Of a stretch of 64,000 nucleotides of DNA, positions 28,380-40,083 are shown piece by piece. Below the pieces are notes generated by a model. That model saw nothing but the letters and a program-made list of their open reading frames with translations. It did not search any database and had not been told where the DNA came from. This stretch comes from UBA10649 sp963755335 (GTDB lineage: Bacteria; Actinomycetota; Actinomycetes; S36-B12). The position numbers were made by a program, and so were the translations under genes. The DNA lies in assembly GCA_963755335.1 (NCBI GenBank), contig CAVWJW010000008.1:1178001-1242000 (forward strand), read 5' to 3'. How positions within the stretch are numbered: position 1 is the stretch's first letter; each line of letters opens with the position of its first letter.

Positions 28380-29537
28380 GTGAGCATCAACCTCGGCATG
28401 CCAGCGGCACCTCCGCCCGTGGTCGCACCTCGTCGCGCGACCCGCCAGCTTCTCCTCAAGCACCCGCACCATCCGGTGCTGGTCGGCGGCGACGCGCCCA
28501 TCAGCGTCCAGTCGATGTGCACGACGCTCACGTCCGACGTCAACAGCACGCTGCAGCAGATCGCCGAGCTCACCGCCGCCGGCTGCCAGGTCGTACGCGT
28601 CGCGGTGCCCAGCCAGGACGACGCGGACGCCCTGCCCGAGATCGCCCGCAAGAGCGACATCCCTGTCATCGCCGACATCCACTTCCAGCCCAAGTACGTC
28701 TTCGCGGCCATCGAGGCCGGGTGTGCGGCCGTGCGGGTCAACCCGGGGAACATCAAGGCGTTCGACGACAAGGTCGGCGAGATCGCCCGGGCTGCCAAGG
28801 ACCACGGCACCCCCATCCGCATCGGCGTCAACGCCGGGTCCCTCGACAAGCGACTCCTCGAGAAGTACGGCAAGGCCACTCCCGAGGCGCTCGTGGAGTC
28901 GGCGCTGTGGGAGGCGTCCCTCTTCGAGGAGCACGACTTCCGCGACATCAAGATCTCGGTCAAGCACCACGACCCAGTGGTGATGATGACGGCCTACATG
29001 CAACTCTCCGAGCAGTGCGACTATCCGCTGCACCTCGGCGTCACCGAGGCCGGCCCGACCTTCCAGGGCACCATCAAGTCGGCGGTCGCCTTCGGCGGGC
29101 TGCTCAGCCGCGGGATCGGCGACACGATCCGCGTCTCCCTTTCCGCGCCGCCGGTCGAGGAGGTCAAGGTCGGGCTCGCGATCCTGGAGTCGCTCAACCT
29201 GCGCGCACGGGGCCTGGAGATCGTGTCCTGCCCGTCCTGCGGACGCGCGCAGGTCGACGTCTACACCCTCGCCGAGCAGGTCACGGCGGGGCTCGAGGGC
29301 CTCGAGGTCCCGCTGCGCGTCGCCGTCATGGGCTGCGTCGTCAATGGCCCGGGCGAGGCACGCGAGGCCGACCTCGGAGTCGCGTCCGGCAACGGCAAGG
29401 GTCAGATCTTCGTCAAGGGCGAGGTGGTCAAGACGGTCCCGGAATCACAGATCGTCGAGACGCTCATCGAGGAGGCCCTCAAGCTGGCCGAGCTGATGGG
29501 CGACGAGGCCGGGGTTCCGGTCGTCACCACCTCCTGA
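28380..29537 (+). CDS. ispG: 4-hydroxy-3-methylbut-2-enyl diphosphate synthase (flavodoxin)
   Basis: MEP-pathway iron-sulfur enzyme of 385 residues making HMBPP from MEcPP. The [4Fe-4S] ligands are Cys284 and Cys287 (CPSCGR) and Cys319 with Glu326 (MGCVVNGPGEA). The TIM-barrel part has VQSMCTT and VRVNPGNI. The GTG at 28380 is at the correct distance from a CATAAT box for a leaderless mRNA. The GNAT gene follows six bases after its stop. Confidence 0.95.
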   Translation: MSINLGMPAAPPPVVAPRRATRQLLLKHPHHPVLVGGDAPISVQSMCTTLTSDVNSTLQQIAELTAAGCQVVRVAVPSQDDADALPEIARKSDIPVIADIHFQPKYVFAAIEAGCAAVRVNPGNIKAFDDKVGEIARAAKDHGTPIRIGVNAGSLDKRLLEKYGKATPEALVESALWEASLFEEHDFRDIKISVKHHDPVVMMTAYMQLSEQCDYPLHLGVTEAGPTFQGTIKSAVAFGGLLSRGIGDTIRVSLSAPPVEEVKVGLAILESLNLRARGLEIVSCPSCGRAQVDVYTLAEQVTAGLEGLEVPLRVAVMGCVVNGPGEAREADLGVASGNGKGQIFVKGEVVKTVPESQIVETLIEEALKLAELMGDEAGVPVVTTS

Positions 29538-29543
29538 CCTGCC

Positions 29544-30395
29544 ATGACCATTTCCGAGGCCGTCGGCCACGTGCGGCCGCTGACCTCATCGGATCTGGCA
29601 AGCGTCCACCGCCTGCTCGAGCAGGACACCGTCGCCAACTGCTTCGTCGCATCGCGCGTGCGCGTCGCCGGTGCCGATCCGTGGCGGCTCGGCGGTGACA
29701 TCCTCGGCTACTTCACCTCCGACGGGCTGCAGTCGGCCGTCTACTGCGGGGCGAACCTCGTGCCGGTCGCAACCACGCCGGCCGCGCGCGCGTCCTTCGC
29801 CGACCGACTGCGTCGCATCGGACGGCGTTGCTCATCGCTCGTCGGACCGTCCGAGGAGGTGCTCGACCTGTGGCGGCTCCTCGAGCCGGCCTGGGGCCCA
29901 GCCCGCGAGGTGCGCGCCTGCCAGCCGGTGATGGTGATCAGCGGACCGCCGGCGGCGGCGCCGGACCCGCTCGTGCGCGAGGCCACGGCCGACGATCTCG
30001 ACGTCCTGGTGCCGGCTTGCGTCGACATGTTCACGGTGGAGGTCGGTGTCTCGCCGATCGCCGGTGGGGCGGCGTCGGGCTACCGGGCGCGGATCGCCGA
30101 GATCGTCCAGGCCCGCCGCAGCTTCGTGCGCATCGAGGACGGCGTGGTCGTGTTCAAGGCGGAGGTCGGTGCCGTCGGTGACGGCGTGTGCCAGGTACAG
30201 GGAGTGTGGGTGGACCCGCGCTTCCGCGGCCGTGGTCTGTCCCACGGCGGCATGGCTGCGGTGGTCGAGCAGGGACGTGCCCGCATCGCGCCGACCATCT
30301 CCCTGTACGTCAACGACTACAACACCGCTGCCCGCAAGGCATACCGCTCGGTGGGCTTCCAGGAGCAGGGCTCGTTCGCCACCGTGCTGTTCTAG
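29544..30395 (+). CDS. GNAT acetyltransferase with DUF4081 N-terminal domain
   Basis: Protein of 283 residues. The N-terminal half is DUF4081 (VHRLLEQDTVANCFVASRV) and the C-terminal half a GNAT fold with acetyl-CoA motif VQGVWVDPRFRGRGLSHGGM. This gene conventionally sits between ispG and proS in actinomycetes, but its substrate is unknown. It starts six bases after the ispG stop and is probably co-transcribed with it. Confidence 0.82.
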   Translation: MTISEAVGHVRPLTSSDLASVHRLLEQDTVANCFVASRVRVAGADPWRLGGDILGYFTSDGLQSAVYCGANLVPVATTPAARASFADRLRRIGRRCSSLVGPSEEVLDLWRLLEPAWGPAREVRACQPVMVISGPPAAAPDPLVREATADDLDVLVPACVDMFTVEVGVSPIAGGAASGYRARIAEIVQARRSFVRIEDGVVVFKAEVGAVGDGVCQVQGVWVDPRFRGRGLSHGGMAAVVEQGRARIAPTISLYVNDYNTAARKAYRSVGFQEQGSFATVLF

Positions 30396-30404
30396 CACCA
30401 TGGC

Positions 30405-30410
30405 TAGGGT
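30405..30410 (+). promoter_or_regulatory. -10 element TAGGGT of a leaderless proS promoter
   Basis: TAGGGT, six bases, then the GTG at 30417. This supports 30417 rather than 30411 as the proS start. Confidence 0.5.
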
Positions 30411-30416
30411 GTGCCC

Positions 30417-32192
30417 GTGATCCTTCGCCTCTCGACGCTGTTCCTGCGCACGCTGCGCGACGACCCTGCCGACGCCGAGGTGCCGAGCCACCGACTGCTC
30501 GTGCGCGGCGGCTACGTCCGGCGCGTTGCGCCCGGCGTGTTCACCTGGTTGCCGTTGGGCTACCTCGTGTACCGCAACGTCGAGGGGGTCATCCGCGATG
30601 AGATGGATCGCGCCGGCTTCCAAGAGGTGCACTTCCCCTCTCTCCTGCCACGCGAGCCGTACGAGCAGACGGACCGGTGGACGGAGTACGGCGACACGCT
30701 GTTCCGGCTGCAGGACCGCAAGGGGTCCGACTACCTCCTCGGCCCCACGCACGAGGAGATGTTCACCCTCCTGGTCAAGGGCGAGTACTCGTCCTACAAG
30801 GATCTGCCGCTGGTCATCTACCAGATCCAGACGAAGTTCCGCGACGAGGCGCGGCCCCGCGCGGGAATCCTGCGGGGGCGCGAGTTCGTCATGAAGGACT
30901 CGTACTCGTTCGACGTCGACGACGCGGGCCTGGCCGTCTCGTACCAACGGCACCGCGACGCCTACATCCCGACATTCGACCGGCTCGGCCTTGAGTTCGT
31001 GATCGTGTCGGCGATGTCTGGCGCGATGGGCGGCTCGGCCAGCGAGGAGTTCCTGGCACCCACCGAGGTGGGCGAGGACTCCTTCGTGCGCTGCGCCCAC
31101 TGCGACTACGCAGCGAACGTCGAGGCCGTTGCCGTTCCGGTTCCGGCGCCCGTCGACGCCAGTGGCGTGCCGGCCCCGCACCCGGAGACGACGCCGGACA
31201 CCCCGACCATCGAGACCCTCGTGGACCTGTCGAACTCCCGCGCCGATCTTGCGCGAGCCGACCGTCCCTGGACCGCCGCGGACACCCTCAAGAACGTCGT
31301 GTTCATGGTGACCGACCCGGATGGGACCAAGCATCCGCTGGCGATCGGCCTGCCCGGTGACCGCGAGGTCGACATGAAGCGGCTCGAGGCCGCGCTGTCG
31401 CCCAGCGAGGTGGGGCCGTTCGAGGAGGCCGAGTTCGCCCGGCACCCGTCGCTGGTCAAGGGCTACATCGGGCCCGGCACGCTCGGCGCCGACAACGCAT
31501 CCGGGATCCAGTACCTGCTGGACCCGCGTGTCGTCGAGGGCACGCGCTGGATCACGGGTGCCAACACAGCCGGGCACCACGTGTACGACCTCGTGGCCGG
31601 TCGCGACTTCTCCGCCGACGGCGTGATCGACGTCGCCGAGGTGCGCGAGGGCGACACCTGCCCCGACTGCGGTCACGGGCTCTCGCTCGCGCGCGGAATC
31701 GAGATCGGGCACATCTTCCAGCTCGGCCGCAAGTACGCCGAGGCCCTCGGGCTGAAGGTGCTCGACGAGAAGGGCGAGCTCGTGACGGTGACGATGGGCT
31801 CCTACGGCATCGGGGTCTCCCGCGCCGTGGCCGCGATCGCCGAGCAGTCGCACGACGACAAGGGACTCATCTGGCCGCGCGAGATCGCGCCCGCGGACGT
31901 TCACATCGTGGCGACCGGCAAGTCGGACGAGCCCTTCGAGACCGCCGAGGACATCGCCACCCGCCTGGAGGCACGTGGCGTGCGGGTGATCCTCGACGAC
32001 CGTCGCGGCGTGTCGCCGGGCGTGAAGTTCAACGACTCCGAGCTGCTCGGCGTCCCGACGATCATCGTGGTCGGCAAGCGACTGGCCGACGGCTTCGTCG
32101 AGGTCAAGGACCGGCGCAGCGGCGAGCGCTCCGACATCGCGGTCGCCGACGCGGTCGACGAGATCACCGCGTTGGTGAACGCGGTCGACTGA
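30417..32192 (+). CDS. proS: Prolyl-tRNA synthetase
   Basis: Class II aminoacyl-tRNA synthetase of 591 residues, bacterial type with an editing insertion. The N terminus MILRLSTLFLRTLRDDPADAEVPSH is characteristic and defines the GTG at 30417. Motif 2 reads FRDEARPRAGILRGREFVMKD and motif 3 lies at GSYGIGVSRAVAAI. The editing (INS) domain with a zinc-like CPDCGHG lies near the middle. The C-terminal anticodon domain includes DDRRGVSPGVKFNDSELLG. It ends one base before the HAD gene. Confidence 0.95.
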   Translation: MILRLSTLFLRTLRDDPADAEVPSHRLLVRGGYVRRVAPGVFTWLPLGYLVYRNVEGVIRDEMDRAGFQEVHFPSLLPREPYEQTDRWTEYGDTLFRLQDRKGSDYLLGPTHEEMFTLLVKGEYSSYKDLPLVIYQIQTKFRDEARPRAGILRGREFVMKDSYSFDVDDAGLAVSYQRHRDAYIPTFDRLGLEFVIVSAMSGAMGGSASEEFLAPTEVGEDSFVRCAHCDYAANVEAVAVPVPAPVDASGVPAPHPETTPDTPTIETLVDLSNSRADLARADRPWTAADTLKNVVFMVTDPDGTKHPLAIGLPGDREVDMKRLEAALSPSEVGPFEEAEFARHPSLVKGYIGPGTLGADNASGIQYLLDPRVVEGTRWITGANTAGHHVYDLVAGRDFSADGVIDVAEVREGDTCPDCGHGLSLARGIEIGHIFQLGRKYAEALGLKVLDEKGELVTVTMGSYGIGVSRAVAAIAEQSHDDKGLIWPREIAPADVHIVATGKSDEPFETAEDIATRLEARGVRVILDDRRGVSPGVKFNDSELLGVPTIIVVGKRLADGFVEVKDRRSGERSDIAVADAVDEITALVNAVD

Positions 32193-32193
32193 C

Positions 32194-32922
32194 GTGGCGA
32201 TCAGCGCGGTCATCTTCGACTGGGGCGGCACGCTGACGCCCTGGCACGACGTCGACCTGGTCGCGCAGTGGTATGCGTACGCGGAGGTGTACGACCCGGA
32301 GAACGCGGCCACCCTCGCCCGTCGGCTCAAGGACGGCGAGGACCATCGCTGGCGCATCCAGCGTGAGTCCGACGGTGCCATCGGGTCCGGGGCACTCGAC
32401 TCGCTGTTCCTCGCCGAAGGCATCGACATCAACGGCGCGCGGCACCTGCGCGCGCTGGGCAGCTACCTCGACTTCTGGGCACCGCACACGTACGCGGAGC
32501 CCGACGCCAAGGACGTGATGGCCGCACTGAAGCATCGCGGCTACAAGGTGGGCGTGCTCAGCAACACGATGTGGCCGCGGGCGCATCACGAGGAGGTCTT
32601 CGCCCGCGACGACCTCGACGGGTTCATCGACGCGGCGGTGTACACGAGCGAGCTCGAGGTGGCCAAGCCGCATGCGGCGGCCTTCCAGGCGATCGCTGCG
32701 GCGCTCAACGTCCCGACCGCCGAGTCGGTGTACGTCGGCGACCGGCTGTGGGATGACGTGCTCGGAGCACAGCAGGTCGGCATGCGCACGATCTGGATCC
32801 CGCACTCCCGGATCCCCGAGGAGCAGGTGCCCGACGGGTCGGCGCAGCCCGATGCGACCGCGGTGCGACTCCTCGACGTGTTCGCCATCGTCGAGGACTG
32901 GCAGACCGAGCCCGGCGCCTGA
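32194..32922 (+). CDS. HAD-superfamily hydrolase
   Basis: A 242-residue HAD subfamily IA hydrolase. Motif I is FDWGGTL (nucleophile Asp9), where the usual second Asp is Gly, as seen in several HAD branches. Motif II is LSNTM, motif III Lys is in EVAKPHAAAF, and motif IV is YVGDRLWDDVLGAQQVGM. Substrate unknown. It starts one base after proS and ends two bases before the permease gene, so the three are likely co-transcribed. Confidence 0.82.
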   Translation: MAISAVIFDWGGTLTPWHDVDLVAQWYAYAEVYDPENAATLARRLKDGEDHRWRIQRESDGAIGSGALDSLFLAEGIDINGARHLRALGSYLDFWAPHTYAEPDAKDVMAALKHRGYKVGVLSNTMWPRAHHEEVFARDDLDGFIDAAVYTSELEVAKPHAAAFQAIAAALNVPTAESVYVGDRLWDDVLGAQQVGMRTIWIPHSRIPEEQVPDGSAQPDATAVRLLDVFAIVEDWQTEPGA

Positions 32923-32924
32923 GC

Positions 32925-33710
32925 GTGTCCGCTCTGGCGATGCCCGACACCTGGGTCGTCCTGGTGCTGTGCCTGACCGCCGCGGCGGCCGGGTGGGTCG
33001 ACGCCGTGTCCGGCGGCGGTGGGCTGCTGCAGCTGCCGGCGCTGCTGCTCGCCTTCCCGACCGCTGCGCCCGTCACGGCGCTGGCGACGAACAAGCTGAG
33101 CGCGATCATGGGCACCGGCGCCGCGACGGCCACCTACGCGCGCAAGGCTCCGCCCGATGTGCGCACCGCCCTGCCGATGGCGATCGCCGCGTTCGCCGGA
33201 GCAGCGGTCGGCGCACTGGTCGCCAGCCATGTGCCGGCGGCCGCCTTCCGCCCGATCATCGTGGTCGCGCTCGCCGCCGTGTGGATCTGGACGCTCGTCA
33301 ACCCGGCCATGGGCCGGGAGCAGGCGCTGCGCTGGCACGGCCGGCGCCGGCACGTCGTCGTGGCGACGCTGGCGGGGCTGGGCATCGGCTTCTACGACGG
33401 GCTCATCGGCCCGGGTACCGGGTCGTTCCTGCTCATCGTCCTCGTCGGGGTGCTCGGCTACTCGTTCCTCAACGGGTCCTCGACGGCCAAGGTCGTCAAT
33501 CTCGGGACGAACGCGGCGGCCCTCATCGTCTTCGGCCTGACCGGCTCGGTGCTGTGGGGGCTCGGTCTGCTCATGGGCGTGTGCAACGTGCTGGGCGCGG
33601 TGATCGGAGCGCGGATGGCCATCGCGCGGGGAAGCTCGTTCGTCCGCGCGGTCTTCCTGACCGTCGTCGGGCTACTGATCCTCAGGCTGGGCTGGGACCT
33701 ACTGCACTGA
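32925..33710 (+). CDS. TauE/SafE family membrane transporter
   Basis: A 261-residue integral membrane protein with about seven to eight hydrophobic segments and the internal duplication of the TauE/SafE family (AVSGGGGLLQLPALLLAFP and GFYDGLIGPGTGSFLLIVLV). It probably exports sulfite, sulfonates or organic anions; the substrate is not predictable. It begins at the GTG two bases after the HAD gene. Its 3' end overlaps the convergent DUF4439 gene by 12 bases. Confidence 0.85.
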   Translation: MSALAMPDTWVVLVLCLTAAAAGWVDAVSGGGGLLQLPALLLAFPTAAPVTALATNKLSAIMGTGAATATYARKAPPDVRTALPMAIAAFAGAAVGALVASHVPAAAFRPIIVVALAAVWIWTLVNPAMGREQALRWHGRRRHVVVATLAGLGIGFYDGLIGPGTGSFLLIVLVGVLGYSFLNGSSTAKVVNLGTNAAALIVFGLTGSVLWGLGLLMGVCNVLGAVIGARMAIARGSSFVRAVFLTVVGLLILRLGWDLLH

Positions 33711-34226
33711 CGGTGTCGGCGAGGGCGTGGCGGACGCGCCGACGGCCGTGGCGGACGGGCTGGGCACGGCGCTGGCCCCCGCGGACGCCGCCGGGGCGGT
33801 GCTGGCGACCGGAATGGAGGTGTCTCCGACCGGGAAGGCCTGCGGCTCGGTTCCCCAGGTGACGGCGCGAGTGGCGCACTCGATGGCAGCGCGCACCGCC
33901 CATCGCCGCTCGGCCCCCTCGAGCCCGCTCGCGGCGTCGGCGTACAGGCCCACGAGCCGGTTGTCGACCAAGGCCATCAGGGACTTTGCGACGGAGGGGG
34001 AGTCGACCGGCGCGGGCAGCGTGTACGCCACCGCCGAGCCGGGAGGCGTGCCGCCAGCGGCCACGATGATGCTCGCAGCCCGGTCACGGTGCGACTGGTG
34101 GGAGTCCAGCGCGGTGAGCGCGCGCCGTCGCTTGGCTCCGGCGACCCGAGCACCGGCCACCGAATAGGCATAGATGGCGGCGTCCTCACCCGAGACCAGG
34201 GCGGCCATGGCGTCGGCGGTGCTCAT
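33699..34226 (-). CDS. Ferritin-like DUF4439 protein
   Basis: A 175-residue protein with a helical ferritin-like DUF4439 domain (SGEDAAIYAYSVAGARV... GLYADAASGLEGAERRWAVRAAIECATRAVTWG). A low-complexity tail of about 40 residues rich in Ala, Ser, Pro and Thr follows. Its ATG at 34226 overlaps the stop of the upstream lipoprotein gene by four bases. The convergent permease gene overlaps its 3' end. Ferritin-like in fold; metal binding has not been shown for this family to my knowledge. Confidence 0.75.
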   Translation of the reverse strand: MSTADAMAALVSGEDAAIYAYSVAGARVAGAKRRRALTALDSHQSHRDRAASIIVAAGGTPPGSAVAYTLPAPVDSPSVAKSLMALVDNRLVGLYADAASGLEGAERRWAVRAAIECATRAVTWGTEPQAFPVGDTSIPVASTAPAASAGASAVPSPSATAVGASATPSPTPSVQ

Positions 34227-34741
34227 GCCTGCAACTTCGCCAGGGCGGGGAGATGGGAGCCCTCGGACGCCGCGATGAACGTGAGGGTGCGCGCCAGCGA
34301 CGCATCGGTGGCGCCCACGCAGGCCTCGACGCGCAGGGACGTCGCCGACCGTTCCGCGTCGATGAGGGCCTGGATGATCGAGCGCTGCCCGGCCGACGGT
34401 CCCGGGAAGCCGGGCACCGTCCCGGACTCCGCCGAGGCCGTCGAGGGGGTGCCGCCCAGCGCGGTGATGTGCTCGACGTGCTGGTCGCGCAGGAGCGTGA
34501 GCTGGTCGGCCAGCGTCGGCAGCCCGGCGATCGCCACGTTGTACTTGGCCACGAGCTCCTGCTCGTTAGCGATCGACTCCGACTGCGGCGTCGCGCTGGA
34601 CGGCGGGAGCGTCGGTTGCACCGGCGCGCTCGGCGAGCTGCAGGCGACCAGTGCGGTCCCTCCGGCCGCGAGAGCGAGGGCGAACAGGCCCTCGCGCCGG
34701 GTCAACAGCCGGGTCGGCGCGGACGTCGACAGGTCGGGCAT
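34223..34741 (-). CDS. DUF4439-related lipoprotein
   Basis: A 172-residue predicted lipoprotein. The N terminus has a twin-arginine motif (TRREGLFAL) and lipobox LVAC (Cys34). The mature part is helical and resembles the neighbouring DUF4439 domain (NEQELVAKYNVAIAGLPTLADQLTLLRDQHVEHITALGG ending near RTLTFIAASEGSHLPALAKLQA). It and its partner are translationally coupled and lie back-to-back with rimP, a common arrangement in actinomycetes. The start at 34741 is chosen so that the signal peptide is N-terminal. Confidence 0.72.
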   Translation of the reverse strand: MPDLSTSAPTRLLTRREGLFALALAAGGTALVACSSPSAPVQPTLPPSSATPQSESIANEQELVAKYNVAIAGLPTLADQLTLLRDQHVEHITALGGTPSTASAESGTVPGFPGPSAGQRSIIQALIDAERSATSLRVEACVGATDASLARTLTFIAASEGSHLPALAKLQA

Positions 34742-34821
34742 GTGCCAAGAATGGCATGCAGGGGTTACCCTTCCGCAGAAGGCCACAATTGCTCGACCAC
34801 AACAGAACCCCGGGAGGCGTC

Positions 34822-35295
34822 ATGTCCGCATCGAACGAGGCGGTGGCCGCGGGCCTTCGGGAGCCGCTCGCCGAGCTCGGGGTTGACGTCGAGGAAGTCG
34901 ATATCCGCAAGGCCGGCCGTCGGCATGTGGTCACCGTCGTGATCGATCGCGACGGTGGCGTGGACCTCGACCTGGTGGCGGACGTGAGCCGGCGCATCTC
35001 CGAAGTGCTCGACGAGACGCCACTGGGCGAGCAGGTGCCCGGTCCCTACGTGCTCGAGGTGACCTCCCCGGGCGTGGACCGTCCGCTCACCGAGCCGCGC
35101 CACTGGCGTCGTGCCGTAGGGCGTCTGGTCGCGGTCACCACGACCGACTCAACAGAGCGGGTCGGTCGCGTGACGGCGACAGCCAACGACGAGACCGTCG
35201 TCCTTGACGTCGCCGGGGTCGAGGAGACCATCGCGCTCACCGACGTGACCCGGGCGCTCGTGCAGGTCGAGTTCAGCCGGATCGACGAGGACTAG
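34822..35295 (+). CDS. rimP: Ribosome maturation factor RimP
   Basis: Small-subunit assembly factor of 157 residues. Typical features are VVTVVIDRDGGVDLD, ISEVLDE and the YVLEVTSPGVDRPL motif, followed by the C-terminal SH3-like domain. The ATG at 34822 has GGGAGG upstream, and 16 bases separate it from nusA. It heads the rimP-nusA-ylxR-infB-rbfA-truB-ribF operon. Confidence 0.95.
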   Translation: MSASNEAVAAGLREPLAELGVDVEEVDIRKAGRRHVVTVVIDRDGGVDLDLVADVSRRISEVLDETPLGEQVPGPYVLEVTSPGVDRPLTEPRHWRRAVGRLVAVTTTDSTERVGRVTATANDETVVLDVAGVEETIALTDVTRALVQVEFSRIDED

Positions 35296-35311
35296 GCGAG
35301 GGGAGGACACC

Positions 35312-36346
35312 ATGGATATCGATGTCAGCGCACTCAAGGCGCTCGTACGCGAGAAGGACCTGTCGCTCGACCTCGTCGTGGAGTCGATCGAGCAGGCCCT
35401 GCTGGTGGCCTACCACCGCACCGAGGGAGCAGCAGCCAAGGCGCGGGTGACCCTCGATCGCAAGACCGGCCATGTCACGGTCTGGGCGGGGGAGACCGAC
35501 GAGGACGGCGCCATCGTGCGCGAGTTCGACGACACCCCGGACGGTTTCGGACGCATCGCGGCAACCACCGCGCGCCAGGTGCTCCTGTCGCGGCTGCGTG
35601 AGGCCGAGGGCGACGTCACCCTGATCGAGTTCACCGGGCGCGAGGGCGACCTGGTGTCCGGGGTCGTCCAGCAGACCACCAACCCGCGGATGGTCAGGGT
35701 CGACCTCGGCAAGGTCGAGGCGAACCTGCCGCCCGAGGAGCAGGCGCCGGGCGAGTCCTATCCGCACGGAACCCGGATCAAGTGCCTGGTCACAGGGGTC
35801 CGCAAGGGCTTCAAGGGTCCGCAGGTCACGATCTCGCGCACGCACCCGAACCTCGTGAAGGCGCTGTTCGCCCTCGAGGTTCCCGAGATCGCCGACGGGA
35901 CGGTGCAGATCGCGGCCATCGCCCGCGAGGCCGGGCACCGGACCAAGATCGCGGTCCGCTCGACGGTGCCGGGGGTCAACGCGAAGGGTGCCTGCATCGG
36001 CCCGCTCGGCCAGCGGGTGCGTCAGGTCATGTCCGAGCTCAACGGCGAGAAGATCGACATCGTCGACTTCAGCGAGGACCCCGCCGAGATGATCGGGCAC
36101 GCCCTGTCACCGGCCCGGGTCACGCAGGTGATCATCGTCGACCCGGTCGCCCGGGCGGCCCGGGTCATCGTGCCGGACTACCAGCTGTCGCTGGCCATCG
36201 GTCGCGAGGGGCAGAACGCCCGGCTGGCCGCTCGCCTCACCGGCTGGCGCATCGACATCCGCTCGGACACCGCAGCGCCCCCCGTGGCGCAGGCGTCGGG
36301 GCCCGAGGTGTCGGACGAGCGGGGTGAGGTCGGCACGCTTGAGTGA
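35312..36346 (+). CDS. nusA: Transcription termination/antitermination factor NusA
   Basis: RNA polymerase-associated factor of 344 residues. The order is N-terminal RNAP-binding domain, S1 domain (GDLVSGVVQQTTNPRMVRVDLG), and two KH domains (RSTVPGVNAKGACIGPLGQRV and DYQLSLAIGREGQNARLAARLTGW). It lacks the C-terminal acidic repeats of proteobacterial NusA, as is normal for this phylum. AGGGGAGG precedes the ATG. Confidence 0.96.
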   Translation: MDIDVSALKALVREKDLSLDLVVESIEQALLVAYHRTEGAAAKARVTLDRKTGHVTVWAGETDEDGAIVREFDDTPDGFGRIAATTARQVLLSRLREAEGDVTLIEFTGREGDLVSGVVQQTTNPRMVRVDLGKVEANLPPEEQAPGESYPHGTRIKCLVTGVRKGFKGPQVTISRTHPNLVKALFALEVPEIADGTVQIAAIAREAGHRTKIAVRSTVPGVNAKGACIGPLGQRVRQVMSELNGEKIDIVDFSEDPAEMIGHALSPARVTQVIIVDPVARAARVIVPDYQLSLAIGREGQNARLAARLTGWRIDIRSDTAAPPVAQASGPEVSDERGEVGTLE

Positions 36347-36353
36347 CCCAGGC

Positions 36354-36669
36354 GTGTCCGGGGGGACGAGCACCTCGTCCGGCGGGGTACACTCCTTCGC
36401 GGGTAGCTCGCCTGGTCCTGTGCGCATGTGCATGGGGTGCCGACAGCGAGTTGCCTGTGTCTGACCTCTTGCGGGTCGTCGCCGTGAATGGAGCCGCTGT
36501 CGCGGATCCCCAGCGTCGACTGCCCGGCCGGGGAGCGAACCTGCACCCCGTGCCCGAGTGCCTGGCAGCCGCCGAGCGGCGACGGGCATTCAGCCGCGCA
36601 CTTCGGGTCGACGGTCCACTGGACCTGTCGGCCATCAGGGACGCGATCGGTCAGGCGCACGAGCAGTAG
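36354..36669 (+). CDS. ylxR: YlxR family RNA-binding protein, frameshifted
   Basis: Small DUF448/YlxR protein encoded between nusA and infB, as in most bacteria. The conserved motif PVRMCMGCRQRVA (36417-36455) is in one frame and its continuation VSDLLRVVAVNG... RRLPGRGANLHP is in another. One extra T at about 36456 separates them, and deleting it gives about 104 residues. The start is probably the GTG at 36354; the GTG at 36343 overlapping the nusA stop is in the wrong frame for the motif. YlxR binds RNA and affects translation or RNase P activity in some species. Confidence 0.82.
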
Positions 36670-36802
36670 GAACAACGGCACCGGGCGACCGCCCGGCGCC
36701 TTCGAGGTCCGGTGATCCTCATCGGCGCAGGCGGATCGGGAGTGATTCGAGGATGAACACCCCATGAGCGCACGAGCATGAACATGCAGCGTTCGCACTG
36801 AC

Positions 36803-36826
36803 GGTCCGGTGCACTCCGCCCGGACC
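36803..36826 (+). promoter_or_regulatory. Hairpin in the infB leader
   Basis: GGTCCGG (36803-36809) pairs with CCGGACC (36820-36826) over a 10-base loop, six bases before the AGGAGAG ribosome binding site. The 171 bases between ylxR and infB hold no gene; this hairpin is the only clear structure. Confidence 0.45.
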
Positions 36827-36840
36827 AAGACAGGAGAGAA

Positions 36841-39621
<2,781 letters not shown>

Positions 39622-39624
39622 GCC

Positions 39625-40083
39625 GTGACGAGCGAAGCGCGGCAGCGCAAGATGGCTGACCGCATCAAGGTCATCGTGGCGGAGACCCTGGAGAAGCGGA
39701 TCAAGGATCCGCGCCTGGGCTTCATCACGGTGACCGACGTGCGGGTCACGCAGGACATCCGGGAGGCCTCGGTCTTCTACACGGTGTACGGCGACGAGGA
39801 CGCGCGGTCGGCGACGGCCGCTGCGCTCGAGTCGGCCAAGGGCGTCCTGCGCTCGGAGGTGGGCAAGCAGACCGGCGTGAAGTTCACCCCGACCCTGGAG
39901 TTCATCCCGGATGCGATCCCCGAGACCGCGGCGCACCTCGAGGAGCTCCTCAAGCAGGCGGCGATCGCCGATGCCGCCGTCCACGAGCAGGCGGCGGGGG
40001 CGACCTATGCCGGCGAGGCGGATCCGTACCGGCACCCCGACGAGGATCTCGAGCTCGACGAGTCGGCGGCGGACGCCAGCTAG
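39625..40083 (+). CDS. rbfA: Ribosome-binding factor A
   Basis: A 152-residue KH-like 30S assembly factor (IKVIVAETLEKRIKDPRLGFITVTDVRVTQDIREASVFYTVYG). The C-terminal acidic tail (PDEDLELDESAADAS) is typical of actinomycetes. It starts with the GTG at 39625 and its stop directly abuts the truB ATG. Confidence 0.95.
   Translation: MTSEARQRKMADRIKVIVAETLEKRIKDPRLGFITVTDVRVTQDIREASVFYTVYGDEDARSATAAALESAKGVLRSEVGKQTGVKFTPTLEFIPDAIPETAAHLEELLKQAAIADAAVHEQAAGATYAGEADPYRHPDEDLELDESAADAS

Noticed and set aside
36343..36455. GTG at 36343 overlapping the nusA stop as the start of YlxR
   Set aside because: The frame it opens lacks the RMCMGCRQR motif, which lies in another frame starting at the GTG at 36354; the two join only by a one-base correction.
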